Assembly: GCA_024648695.1 (NCBI GenBank)
Contig: JACAVV010000019.1
Coordinates: 23,964 to 87,963 of the forward strand
Direction of reading: 5' to 3'
Origin: Nitrospina sp.
GTDB taxonomy: Bacteria > Nitrospinota > Nitrospinia > Nitrospinales > JACRGP01
DNA length: 64,000 nt
Positions 1 to 8,600 of the stretch are shown piece after piece. The translations under genes and the position numbers were made by a program. The notes beneath the pieces are model-generated. The model did not search any database and was not told where the DNA came from. It was given only the letters and a program-made list of their open reading frames with translations. The stretch's first letter is position 1; the number at the start of each line of letters is the position of its first letter.

Positions 1-16
1 AAAAAAACGCAATTCA

Positions 17-199
17 CTAAACGATTTCTACTTCCATAACTTCTTTATCTTTGTAATACCCACAATGCGGACAAATATGATGCGGTCTTTTAATTTCGTG
101 ACATTGCGGACACTCATTAAAAGCGGGAACTCTTAAATGATCGTGAGCTCTACGCATTTTTGAACGCGACCGGGATGTTTTCTTCTTTGGGACTGCCAT
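17..199 (-). CDS. rpmF: Large ribosomal subunit protein bL32
   Basis: Sixty-residue zinc-ribbon protein of the 50S subunit. The N-terminus is the family hallmark ([12 protein letters not shown]) and very basic. Four cysteines (C30, C33, C43, C46) form the CxxC...CxxC zinc site. A strong Shine-Dalgarno AAAGGAGG lies four bases before the ATG and overlaps the stop codon of the upstream yceD, so the two genes are probably translationally coupled. The yceD-rpmF pair is a widely conserved bacterial arrangement. Length is normal for the family and nothing appears broken. Confidence 0.97.
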   Translation of the reverse strand: MAVPKKKTSRSRSKMRRAHDHLRVPAFNECPQCHEIKRPHHICPHCGYYKDKEVMEVEIV

Positions 200-209
200 A
201 CTTCCTCCT

Positions 210-740
210 TTACTGCAATCTTTCTTTTAAGTCTTTCAAACCCGCTAACCGGGGATCGATATCATCTTCCAATAAACACTCACAGGAATCATTATTCAAA
301 TTGATACCGCATTGGCCACAGAGACCTTTACAGTCTTCTGAACATAAACAGATTTGCGGAACCTCCAGCAAAATCTGGTCATGAACCGTCTGCGTCAGAT
401 TAATATGATGACCGGTATAACATTCCGTTTCAATCTCGGAAGAATGGATTTCGCTTTCGGGCTCCCATTCCTGCGTTGGATTTTTTGGAACAAACCGGGC
501 CGAAACCTTGCCTTTAATTTCCTGGCGAACAGGCTCCAGACATCTCGCACAAAGAACGATTAAAACGGTTTGAACATTTCCGTTCAAATAGATTTCATCT
601 TCCAGTCTGTCCAATCGGCCGGAAACCCTTACCGAATCGTCCAAACGGGTATCTTCCTGATCTATTTTGAAGTGGTTCTTATCTTCCTGTAATTCGAATT
701 GCAGACCCTCTTCCGGAATTTCGTCGACGTCAAAAATCAT
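210..740 (-). CDS. yceD: YceD/DUF177 family protein (23S rRNA accumulation)
   Basis: A 176-residue protein of the YceD/DUF177 family, which in other bacteria affects 23S rRNA accumulation and sits next to rpmF, as it does here. A CxxC pair (C64/C67) is followed by a cysteine-rich stretch (C131, C133, C137, C141, C144, C153, C155). The conserved tail [10 protein letters not shown] ends the family signature. The many cysteines suggest a bound zinc. The start is the only good ATG, although its ribosome-binding site is weak. The stop codon lies inside the Shine-Dalgarno sequence of rpmF. Confidence 0.9.
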   Translation of the reverse strand: MIFDVDEIPEEGLQFELQEDKNHFKIDQEDTRLDDSVRVSGRLDRLEDEIYLNGNVQTVLIVLCARCLEPVRQEIKGKVSARFVPKNPTQEWEPESEIHSSEIETECYTGHHINLTQTVHDQILLEVPQICLCSEDCKGLCGQCGINLNNDSCECLLEDDIDPRLAGLKDLKERLQ

Positions 741-886
741 AATTAAAAGAACCGGTTTGATAGGAATCGATGAATCTTAAATATCTGTATTTTAGGATCC
801 TAACAGGCGGGGGTCATGAGCCTAAAATGTTATCTTTATTTAGAATCCCAGTCAAGGAAAATATAAAGTTCTTTGCTTAAGCAAAA

Positions 887-1765
887 TTATGCACGAGGAT
901 GGAATTGATCGTGAATCTGTTTCATGCGCTCCTGCAAAATATGAGTGTATATTTGCGTGGTCGATATGTCGGAATGGCCGAGCATTTGTTGCACCGAACG
1001 TAAATCGGCGCCCCGCTCCAGCAGATGAGTGGCAAAGGCGTGCCTTAAAGTATGTGGTGAAATCGGCGTGTGGATATTAGCTTTTAGGGCATATTGTTTC
1101 AATAACTTCCAAAACCCCTGACGAGTCATTTTCCTTCCCAGCCGGGTCACAAATATTTCCGGAACATTATTTCCTTTCAATAACTGAGGGCGCGAAAGAT
1201 TCAGGTATTCGTTTACTGCGGACCTGGCAACCTCTCCTATGGGAACAATTCTTTCCTTACTCCCTTTCCCCATCGATCTTAGATAACCTACTTGAAAATT
1301 CAAATCGCTTTTTTTTAATGCAATCAGTTCCGAAACACGTAAGCCGGAAGCGTACAAAATTTCAAGCATTGCCCGGTCCCTGATTCCCAACACATTTTCC
1401 AAATTGGGACTTTTCATAAGGGCATCAATTTCGTCAAAAGATAACACCCCAGGGACTTTTCTCCATAATTTAGGAGTTTCAATAATTTCGACAGGATTAC
1501 TTTTAATAAATTTCTCACTTGTTAAAAAACGAAAAAAAGCTTTTAATGAGGAAATACACCGGGCAATGGAAGCGGCGGATAATTTTTTTTGGTGCAAATC
1601 AATCAAAAAAGTCTGAATGTCGCCGGTTTTTATTGATTCTAAAGGTTTTTCTTTAAAAAACTGAAAAAACTTGTTAATGTCTCTGCTATATCCATCCACT
1701 GTATTCGGGGCGTGCCTTTTTTCCAGGGATAAATAAGCTAAAAACTCTTTTTGTAAAAATTCCAT
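887..1765 (-). CDS. xerD: Tyrosine recombinase XerD/XerC
   Basis: A 292-residue site-specific recombinase that resolves chromosome dimers at dif. The N-terminal SAM-like core-binding domain (about 1-90) precedes the catalytic domain. All six catalytic residues are visible: R143 (GLRVSEL), K167 (GKGSKER), H238 and R241 (SPHTLRHAFATH), H264 (LGHSDI) and the nucleophile Y273 (IYTH). Length is typical of Xer proteins. Xer rather than phage integrase is favoured by the compact size and housekeeping context. XerC versus XerD cannot be settled from one paralogue. It is the first gene of the leftward xerD-yceD-rpmF group. Confidence 0.92.
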   Translation of the reverse strand: MEFLQKEFLAYLSLEKRHAPNTVDGYSRDINKFFQFFKEKPLESIKTGDIQTFLIDLHQKKLSAASIARCISSLKAFFRFLTSEKFIKSNPVEIIETPKLWRKVPGVLSFDEIDALMKSPNLENVLGIRDRAMLEILYASGLRVSELIALKKSDLNFQVGYLRSMGKGSKERIVPIGEVARSAVNEYLNLSRPQLLKGNNVPEIFVTRLGRKMTRQGFWKLLKQYALKANIHTPISPHTLRHAFATHLLERGADLRSVQQMLGHSDISTTQIYTHILQERMKQIHDQFHPRA

Positions 1766-1806
1766 CGTATCAACCCCGGCTCTCAGAATAGTTTCATTTC
1801 CGTACC

Positions 1807-1835
1807 ATTATTCTACTAAACATATATAAAATCAA
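1807..1835 (-). promoter_or_regulatory. Candidate sigma70 promoter for xerD-yceD-rpmF
   Basis: On the minus strand TTGATT (-35) and AATAAT (-10) are separated by exactly 17 bases, about 40 bases upstream of the xerD start. It lies in the 104-base divergent gap shared with typA. This is a sequence match only. Confidence 0.4.
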
Positions 1836-1869
1836 TAGCTTAGATACTGTTCTACTCGAAAGACCCATT

Positions 1870-3696
1870 ATGGACCAAAATAAAATTAGAAATATCGGGA
1901 TCATTGCCCACGTCGACCACGGAAAAACCACTATGGTGGATTGTCTCCTCAAACAAAGCGGTATGTTCCGTTCCGGCGAACTGGTGGGACAATGCATCAT
2001 GGACAAAAACGAACTGGAAAAAGAGCGTGGCATCACCATTTTTTCCAAAAATGCGGCGATTGAATACAAAAACCACAAAATTAATATCGTCGACACCCCC
2101 GGTCATGCGGACTTTGGCGGGGAGGTGGAACGCATTATGAAAATGGTAAACGGCGTTCTCCTTTTAGTCGATGCCGCAGAGGGTCCCATGCCTCAAACCC
2201 GATTTGTCCTCAAGAAATCACTGGAAATGGGATTGAAACCCATAGTCGTCATCAACAAAATCGACCGCACGGGAGCCGATCCCCATCAGGCAGTGGACCA
2301 GGTGTTTGACTTGTTTGTCAATTTGGGCGCTAATGATGATCAACTGGATTTTCCTGTCATCTACACCTCCGCCAAGGCAGGGTACGCAAAGACCTCTCCA
2401 GAGGGTGAGAACCTGGAAATGACCGAGGTTCTGGATCTCATCATCGACAAGGTGGAACCCCATCAAGGTGACCCGGAAGCTGGGTTTCAAATGTTGGTCA
2501 CCTCGATCGACTACAATGATTATGTCGGCCGAATCGCAATCGGAAAAATTGAGCGCGGAAAGGTACAAAATAAAAAAACATATTCTCTGATCCGCAAAAA
2601 TGGCGAGGTTGATAATTTCTCTATCAACAAACTTCTGGCCTATGACGGCCTGGGTGAAAAAGAAGTGGCTGAAGGTTTTACTGGAGATATCATCGGTATT
2701 GCCGGAATGAAAGATGTCGATATTGGTGAAACCATCACGGACGTGGACACTCCGGAACCGCTTCCGGTTATCGTGATTGAGGAACCCACTTTGTCCATCA
2801 ACTTTATCGCGAACGATTCCCCCTTTGCGGGCCGGGAGGGAAAGTTTGTAACTGCGCGCCAGATGAAAGATCGCCTGTTTCGTGAAGCAAAGTCGAATGT
2901 GGCCTTAAAGGTGGAAGAAACTGATCAGGCTGATACAATCAAGGTCTCGGGGCGTGGAGAATTGCATCTGACCATCCTGATCGAAACCATGCGGCGTGAA
3001 GGGTACGAATTCGCCATCTCTCGCCCTGAGGTAGTTATTAAAAAGATCGATAAGGTTTACCACGAGCCTGAAGAGTTTGTAGTCATCGATATTCAAGACG
3101 ATTTTACAGGTGCTGTCATTGAGGCAATGGGGGGCCGAAAGGGAACACTGAAACAAATGGAAACCCTGAACGATGGAACAGTGCGCCTGGAATTCGTGGT
3201 TCCTTCACGGGGCTTGTTCGGGTTTCGTTCCGAATTTCTCACCATGACCAAGGGAACGGGTATACTCAACCGAACCTTTCACAATTACATTCCCCATTGC
3301 GGAGACATACCGTCAAGATCCAACGGGGTGTTGATTGCTTTGGAAAATGGTGCGACCACGGGATACTCTATTTTCAACCTGCAGGAACGCGGCAGAATTT
3401 TTGTTGGACCGGGAGTTGATGTGTATCCTGGAATGATTGTCGGAGAAAACAGTAAAAATAGCGATTTGATAGTCAACATCTGCAAGCAGAAAAAGTTGAC
3501 CAACATGAGGGCCTCAGGCTCGGACGAAAACATCCTGCTAACCCCTCCCCTGAAAATGACTCTTGAGCAAATCCTGGGATTTATCAACGAGGACGAATTT
3601 GCCGAAATCACGCCGGAAGACATCCGTCTCAGAAAAAGGATCCTCGACCCTCATTTGCGCAAGCGCGATTCCAAATCGAGTGCGACTTTCGCCTGA
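1870..3696 (+). CDS. typA: Translational GTPase TypA/BipA
   Basis: A 608-residue ribosome-binding GTPase of the EF-G superfamily, involved in 50S assembly and stress or low-temperature growth. G motifs are intact: G1 AHVDHGKT (13-20), G2 RGITI, G3 [14 protein letters not shown] and G4 NKID. EF-G-like domains and the BipA-specific C-terminus follow ([26 protein letters not shown]). Length is normal. The ATG has only a weak Shine-Dalgarno. The gene is divergent from xerD and followed after 63 bases by the radical SAM gene on the same strand. Confidence 0.97.
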   Translation: MDQNKIRNIGIIAHVDHGKTTMVDCLLKQSGMFRSGELVGQCIMDKNELEKERGITIFSKNAAIEYKNHKINIVDTPGHADFGGEVERIMKMVNGVLLLVDAAEGPMPQTRFVLKKSLEMGLKPIVVINKIDRTGADPHQAVDQVFDLFVNLGANDDQLDFPVIYTSAKAGYAKTSPEGENLEMTEVLDLIIDKVEPHQGDPEAGFQMLVTSIDYNDYVGRIAIGKIERGKVQNKKTYSLIRKNGEVDNFSINKLLAYDGLGEKEVAEGFTGDIIGIAGMKDVDIGETITDVDTPEPLPVIVIEEPTLSINFIANDSPFAGREGKFVTARQMKDRLFREAKSNVALKVEETDQADTIKVSGRGELHLTILIETMRREGYEFAISRPEVVIKKIDKVYHEPEEFVVIDIQDDFTGAVIEAMGGRKGTLKQMETLNDGTVRLEFVVPSRGLFGFRSEFLTMTKGTGILNRTFHNYIPHCGDIPSRSNGVLIALENGATTGYSIFNLQERGRIFVGPGVDVYPGMIVGENSKNSDLIVNICKQKKLTNMRASGSDENILLTPPLKMTLEQILGFINEDEFAEITPEDIRLRKRILDPHLRKRDSKSSATFA

Positions 3697-3759
3697 GAAT
3701 ATCTGAGATCAAAGGTTTTTGGGGTGAATTGCAAAAAATGAACTGCTAAAATTGCGGAC

Positions 3760-5601
3760 ATGGCTATTAAAAATGCTTTGATCAACATGCCGTTCGGCTT
3801 TCATATCTACCCATCCATTCAGTTGGGGACACTGTCGACCTTGCTGAAAGCGCATGGTCATGAGGCAAACAATTACTATTTGAACCTGCATTTCGCGCAT
3901 CAAATCGATCTGAAAGTGTACAAACGTTTGTGCGAGGAGCGTTTCCTGATTGGCGAATGGTTGTTTTCTCATTTGCTGTTTGGAAACGTTGCACGAAATC
4001 AGGAATACCCCGAATTCTTCAAGTCACACCTGCAAAACATCAGCCACACCATCGGTCGACCCGAATCGTTTCTGCACGATGTCAAAACCCAAATGGTTCC
4101 GGAGTTTTTGCATTGGGCCTCGGAATGTATGGACTGGGGCCAATTTGACGTGGTTGGGTTCACGTCCACCTTTAATCAAAACCTGGCCAGCGTGAGCCTT
4201 GCCAAATTGATTAAGGAAAAATTCCCACAAGTAAAAATCATGTTCGGCGGTTCCAATTTCGATTCCGAAATGGGGCTGGAATATTTTCGGGTTTTTGACT
4301 GGATCGATTATGTTGTTTCAGGGGAAGCAGAACCTGTCCTGCCAGCTTTTATGGATGCACTGGAACACGGTAAAGCTGTTCCGCCGGGAGTGGTGCATCG
4401 TCAAAACGGGCAAATTGTATTTGAGGAAAATCACGAAAATTTCAGCGATTTCAAACAATACGGTCCTCCCGATTATCAAGACTATTTTGATCAGGTGCGC
4501 GGAATCGATCCCCAATCACCATTGCTCGACAACCCGATCATTCTTTACGAAACGGCGCGTGGATGCTGGTGGGGCGAGAAACATCACTGTACCTTTTGTG
4601 GCCTAAATGCCTCCACAATGGAGTTTCGTTCGCGACCCATGGAACAGGTTCGCAGTGAGTTGGCAGACCTTTCAAAACGCTACGACACCTACCGTTTTCG
4701 TCTGGTAGACAATATTCTGGAAATTAAATATATCGACGGTATATTTGGGCAATTGGCGGAAAACAATTACGATCTCGATTTTTTTATTGAAGTCAAAAGC
4801 AACCTGACCAAAACCCAGATCGAAAGGCTGGCCAAAGGGGGCGTCAAGGTGGTTCAGCCGGGCATCGAAAGTTTCAGCATGAACACCTTGCAGGAAATGG
4901 ATAAAGGCGTGCGCCCTCTGCAAAATGTGTTTTGCCTGAAATGGGCCCTGTATTACGGAATGGAAGTCACATGGAGTATATTGACGGGATTTCCACAGGA
5001 AACGGATGAAGATTACCGCAAACAAATTGATTTGATCAAACTGCTAACCCATCTGCAACCTCCCATCTCTGTTGGCGATATCTGGTTGGAACGTTTCAGC
5101 CCCTACTATACCCGACCGGATCAATACGGCGTTCGTATCACAGGTCCTGGAGTAGCCTACCCTTATGTTTATGACGGAGACACGCTTGATTTAATGAAGG
5201 TGGCGTATGACTTCGAATTTGAAACGCAGAAACGAATCGATCCCGCTCTGGTGGAGGAGTTACATCAAACCGTTGCGGAGTGGAAAGCACGCCACCAATC
5301 GGAAAACTTCCCTTATTTGATTTTCACCAAGTCCATGGACTTTGTAACGGTTTACGATAACCGAAGGGCCGACGGGTCTATTAAAATAAGATTGGAAGGT
5401 GCCGCGGCGGAGATCCTTTTATATTGTAATGAGTCTGCGCAAACCTTGAAAAAAATTCAGGTACATCTTGAAGAGTTCGGTAAATCTCCCATAAATTCTA
5501 CTTTGGAAGACGTATTGCAAGATTTGCAGAATAAGGAATTGATTTATGAAGAGCGAGGAAAATACCTTAGCCTCCCCTTACCCAACAATTCCAATTTGTA
5601 A
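3760..5601 (+). CDS. B12-binding radical SAM protein, RiPP-maturation (ocin_1) type
   Basis: A 613-residue enzyme with an N-terminal cobalamin-binding-like Rossmann domain (about 1-230), a radical SAM core and a C-terminal PqqD/winged-helix-like region (about 520-613). The cluster motif is C269-x7-C277-xx-C280 (GCWWGEKHHCTFCGLN) rather than the usual CxxxCxxC. That spacing is the signature of the RiPP-maturation radical SAM protein 1 family, whose members are associated with ribosomal peptide modification. A glycine-rich SAM-binding segment and the motif GVKVVQPGIESF are also present. No precursor peptide, protease or dedicated exporter is adjacent: the neighbours are typA and fbp. It therefore looks like an orphan, and its substrate is unknown. 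No clear Shine-Dalgarno precedes the ATG. Confidence 0.85.
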   Translation: MAIKNALINMPFGFHIYPSIQLGTLSTLLKAHGHEANNYYLNLHFAHQIDLKVYKRLCEERFLIGEWLFSHLLFGNVARNQEYPEFFKSHLQNISHTIGRPESFLHDVKTQMVPEFLHWASECMDWGQFDVVGFTSTFNQNLASVSLAKLIKEKFPQVKIMFGGSNFDSEMGLEYFRVFDWIDYVVSGEAEPVLPAFMDALEHGKAVPPGVVHRQNGQIVFEENHENFSDFKQYGPPDYQDYFDQVRGIDPQSPLLDNPIILYETARGCWWGEKHHCTFCGLNASTMEFRSRPMEQVRSELADLSKRYDTYRFRLVDNILEIKYIDGIFGQLAENNYDLDFFIEVKSNLTKTQIERLAKGGVKVVQPGIESFSMNTLQEMDKGVRPLQNVFCLKWALYYGMEVTWSILTGFPQETDEDYRKQIDLIKLLTHLQPPISVGDIWLERFSPYYTRPDQYGVRITGPGVAYPYVYDGDTLDLMKVAYDFEFETQKRIDPALVEELHQTVAEWKARHQSENFPYLIFTKSMDFVTVYDNRRADGSIKIRLEGAAAEILLYCNESAQTLKKIQVHLEEFGKSPINSTLEDVLQDLQNKELIYEERGKYLSLPLPNNSNL

Positions 5602-5651
5602 ATGCGGTTCAAGATCAATTCGTGCGCAAAACTTCTGGGCTTCCATTTCAA

Positions 5652-5680
5652 TTGTAGAAAAATTTAAAATACGGTAGAAT
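5652..5680 (+). promoter_or_regulatory. Candidate sigma70 promoter for fbp
   Basis: TTGTAG, a 17-base spacer, then TAGAAT, about 59 bases before the fbp ATG. The preceding gene ends 50 bases upstream, so fbp may have its own promoter. Confidence 0.5.
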
Positions 5681-5738
5681 CCCCCGCAAGAAATTTACGG
5701 TCCAGAAACTATCCATGTAAAAACAGTTAGGAAGAATT

Positions 5739-6740
5739 ATGGAACGAACCACCCTGGTTCAATTTATCAGAGTTCAGGAAAAAAAGGCCGATGGGGCCAC
5801 AGGTGAATTCACCCGCTTAATGAATGAAATTCTTGTTGCCGGGAAAATCATTTCTCTTGCTGTCAATAAGGCAGGAATTGGAGAGGATATACTTGGTCTT
5901 ACCGGTGAGGTCAACGTTCAAGGGGAAGAAGTTCAAAAGCTTGATGAATACGCCAACAACACTTTATTAAAAATAATTGGTCAATCGGGTTGTGTGAGCG
6001 CAATCATTTCTGAAGAGTGCGATGAGGCCATTCAATTCAAATCCGGGCCGGGCCCGCGAAAATATATTTTTGCGATGGACCCCCTGGACGGTTCCTCCAA
6101 TATCGATGTGAATGTCAGCATCGGAACCATTTTTTCCATTTACCGGGGACCGGAGGGTTCTGACGATGTTGAGGATGATGCCATTTTGCAGGCAGGAATG
6201 AATCAGGTGGCCGCCGGATACATTATTTACGGATCCAGCACCATGTTCGTTTATACCACCGGTCAGGGAGTGCATGGTTTCACACTGGATCCCGAATTGG
6301 GCGAATTCTTCCTGTCACATCCCGACATCAAAATTCCCGACAAGGGCAAACAATACAGCACTAACGAAGGCAACCAGGTAAAGTGGCTTCCAGAGCAAAA
6401 AGCCCTGATCAAGTATTTCAAGGAAACCGACCCGGAAACAGAAAGGCCGTATTCCCTGAGATACATTGGTTCACTGGTTGCCGATTTTCATCGGACTTTG
6501 TTAAAAGGTGGGTTGTTCATGTACCCCGGAGACCAGTCCAATCCCGAAGGCAAACTGCGTTATGCCTTTGAGGCGGCCCCTCTGAGTTTTATTGTAGAAA
6601 CCGCCGGGGGACTTGGAAGCACAGGTAAGGAAAGGATATTGGATATCAGACCTACCCATATTCATCAACGGGTTCCTCTGTTCATTGGCAGTCGAGAGGA
6701 TGTGCTGACCGCGGAAAAAATTCTGCGGGAAAATTCCTGA
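5739..6740 (+). CDS. fbp: Fructose-1,6-bisphosphatase, class I
   Basis: A 333-residue cytoplasmic enzyme hydrolysing fructose-1,6-bisphosphate to fructose-6-phosphate in gluconeogenesis or CO2 fixation. Metal-binding residues are visible in SEE (91-93) and DPLDGSSNID (114-123). The substrate-binding segment GGLFMYPGD and the C-terminal AFEAAPLSFIVETAGG are typical of class I. The length matches the family. GGAAG precedes the ATG by a few bases. The gene has its own likely promoter and is followed by hisS after 47 bases. Confidence 0.97.
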   Translation: MERTTLVQFIRVQEKKADGATGEFTRLMNEILVAGKIISLAVNKAGIGEDILGLTGEVNVQGEEVQKLDEYANNTLLKIIGQSGCVSAIISEECDEAIQFKSGPGPRKYIFAMDPLDGSSNIDVNVSIGTIFSIYRGPEGSDDVEDDAILQAGMNQVAAGYIIYGSSTMFVYTTGQGVHGFTLDPELGEFFLSHPDIKIPDKGKQYSTNEGNQVKWLPEQKALIKYFKETDPETERPYSLRYIGSLVADFHRTLLKGGLFMYPGDQSNPEGKLRYAFEAAPLSFIVETAGGLGSTGKERILDIRPTHIHQRVPLFIGSREDVLTAEKILRENS

Positions 6741-6787
6741 TCGGGCTCTTTCCTGTATTAACAAGTTCATTTCACATTCAAAATTAA

Positions 6788-8068
6788 ATGAAAATAAAAA
6801 GTATCCGTGGCGTTAAAGATATTCTTCCCGGCGAAATAGCCAAATGGCAATGGGTGGAAGGCATGGCTCGCGACGTATTTTCGCGTTACGGTTTTAAAGA
6901 AATTCGCGTGCCCATATTTGAAAGCACCTCCCTGTTTGCCCGCGGCATTGGTGAAACCTCCGACATCGTCGAAAAGGAAATGTATACTTTTGAGGACCGT
7001 GGCGGAGAACAAATCACCCTGCGTCCGGAGGGAACCGCCTCTGTGGTGAGAGCATACATCGAAAACAAAATGCATCATCCGCCTTCCCTCGTGAAGGTGT
7101 ATTACATGGGACCCATGTTCCGTTACGAGCGCCCGCAGGCGGGCCGGTTTCGCCAGTTCTACCAGATAGGTGTGGAAGCGATGGGATCGGACAGTCCTTT
7201 GGTCGATGCTGAAACGATGGGGATGCTGATCGAATTTTTCAAGTCGATGGGTTTAAACGACCTCCAACTTGAGATCAACAGTCTGGGTTGTAAAGAATGC
7301 CGACCGCAATATCGTGAAACGCTTAAAAACGCCATTCGTCAACACCTCGACGCCCTGTGCAACAATTGCCAGCAACGCTACGAGAGAAACCCGTTACGCG
7401 TTCTCGATTGTAAAGTGGAAGAAGATCGAAAAATCGCTGAGAGTCTTCCCAAAATGGGTGATTCCTTGTGCGACAACTGCCAGTCACATTTTACGCAGGT
7501 TCAGTCGTATTTAACGACCATCAACACGCCCTTTTCAATCAATCCCCTGCTGGTGCGCGGACTGGACTATTATTCCCGAACAACATTTGAAGTGACGTCC
7601 TCGGGTTTGGGTTCTCAAAACGCCCTGTGCGGTGGTGGGCGTTACGATGATTTGGTGGAAGAGTTTGATGGACCCAGCACCCCCTGCTTCGGATTCGCTT
7701 TGGGCCTTGAGCGGCTTATCTCGGTTCTGCCTGCTGAAACGGTGGAGTCCATTGAAACGGACCCTGATTTGTTCATCGTTTGTTTAGGGGCGGAAGCAGA
7801 TGGTGAGTGCTACAGAATTGCCCACGAACTGCGGCGGAAAGGTCTTAAGGTGGAACGCGATTATGAAGCCAGCAGTATGAAAAGCCAGATGCGCAAAGCC
7901 AATAACAAAAACTGTGCTTATGTTCTGATCGTTGGTGAAAATGAATTAAAGTCCGGAACCCTGCAGTTAAAAAACATGAAAGACGGCCAGCAAAATGACG
8001 TTTCCCTGAACTCGGTTACACAGGATATATTAAACATTATTCCCTTAAAAAATCAGGCGTCGCTATAG
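6788..8068 (+). CDS. hisS: Histidine--tRNA ligase
   Basis: A 426-residue class II aminoacyl-tRNA synthetase charging tRNA-His. It has motif 1 around PIFESTSLFARGIGETSD, motif 2 (RYERPQAGRFRQFYQ), the histidine-specific motifs LVRGLDYYSRT and GGGRYDDL, and motif 3 (GFALGLERL). The C-terminal anticodon-binding domain follows (QMRKANNKNCAYVLIVGENE). Several CxxC pairs lie in the insertion (about 160-240). Length is normal. No strong Shine-Dalgarno is visible. Confidence 0.97.
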   Translation: MKIKSIRGVKDILPGEIAKWQWVEGMARDVFSRYGFKEIRVPIFESTSLFARGIGETSDIVEKEMYTFEDRGGEQITLRPEGTASVVRAYIENKMHHPPSLVKVYYMGPMFRYERPQAGRFRQFYQIGVEAMGSDSPLVDAETMGMLIEFFKSMGLNDLQLEINSLGCKECRPQYRETLKNAIRQHLDALCNNCQQRYERNPLRVLDCKVEEDRKIAESLPKMGDSLCDNCQSHFTQVQSYLTTINTPFSINPLLVRGLDYYSRTTFEVTSSGLGSQNALCGGGRYDDLVEEFDGPSTPCFGFALGLERLISVLPAETVESIETDPDLFIVCLGAEADGECYRIAHELRRKGLKVERDYEASSMKSQMRKANNKNCAYVLIVGENELKSGTLQLKNMKDGQQNDVSLNSVTQDILNIIPLKNQASL

Positions 8069-8081
8069 CTTTTTCGCAACA

Positions 8082-8110
8082 TTGACTCTTAAGAATCAGC
8101 ATGCTAGAGT
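8082..8110 (+). promoter_or_regulatory. Candidate sigma70 promoter for fur
   Basis: TTGACT, a 17-base spacer and TAGAGT, starting 14 bases after the hisS stop. The predicted start of transcription leaves a leader of about 25 bases before the fur ATG. Confidence 0.55.
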
Positions 8111-8141
8111 AAACAAAAATTTCACATTTTGATGATTCATT

Positions 8142-8570
8142 ATGGTTTCCAAAGAACAGCAAGTTCTCGAAGATTATATCACCCAAAACAACTTGAAAGT
8201 AACGCGTCAACGCCGTGCTGTGTTGAGCGCATTTCTGGAAAGCGAGGACCATGTAAGCGCCGATGAGTTGTATAAGCTTGTTTCGGAAACCGAACCCAAG
8301 ATCGGTCTTGCCACCATTTATCGAACTCTCGATTTATTGACTCAAAGCGGACTCGCCACGGAACTGGATTTTGGCGACGGCCAAAAACGCTATGAACATA
8401 AATACATGCATAGCCACCACGACCACATGATCTGTACCGAATGCGGAAAGATTATCGAGTTCAATCATCCCCTGATTGAACAGTTTCAGGAAGAAGTTGC
8501 CCAACGCAACGGGTTCAGCATCACGTCTCACAAGCTGGATATTTTCGGGATTTGCAGTGACTGCAAATAA
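8142..8570 (+). CDS. fur: Fur-family metal-dependent transcriptional regulator
   Basis: A 142-residue repressor. The N-terminal winged helix (about 1-85, with the recognition segment GLATIYRTLDLL) is followed by a metal-binding dimerisation domain. The structural zinc site uses two CxxC pairs (C98/C101 and C138/C141). Sensory ligands lie in HSHHDH (90-95) and E106. PerR proteins have Asp where this one has Glu (IIEF), which argues for Fur rather than PerR. The metal sensed (Fe, Zn or Mn) cannot be read from sequence. The ArnT-like gene starts 30 bases downstream. Confidence 0.85.
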   Translation: MVSKEQQVLEDYITQNNLKVTRQRRAVLSAFLESEDHVSADELYKLVSETEPKIGLATIYRTLDLLTQSGLATELDFGDGQKRYEHKYMHSHHDHMICTECGKIIEFNHPLIEQFQEEVAQRNGFSITSHKLDIFGICSDCK

Positions 8571-8600
8571 CGACCCCAACCTTTTATAAAAGCCCTTTCC

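Noticed and set aside
813..829. A 17-base match (GTCATGAGCCTAAAATG) shared with 29132-29148, next to an 8-base inverted repeat (789-828)
   Set aside because: One copy is intergenic and the other inside a coding region. A single 17-mer match in 64 kb is not far from chance, and no further similarity extends from it.
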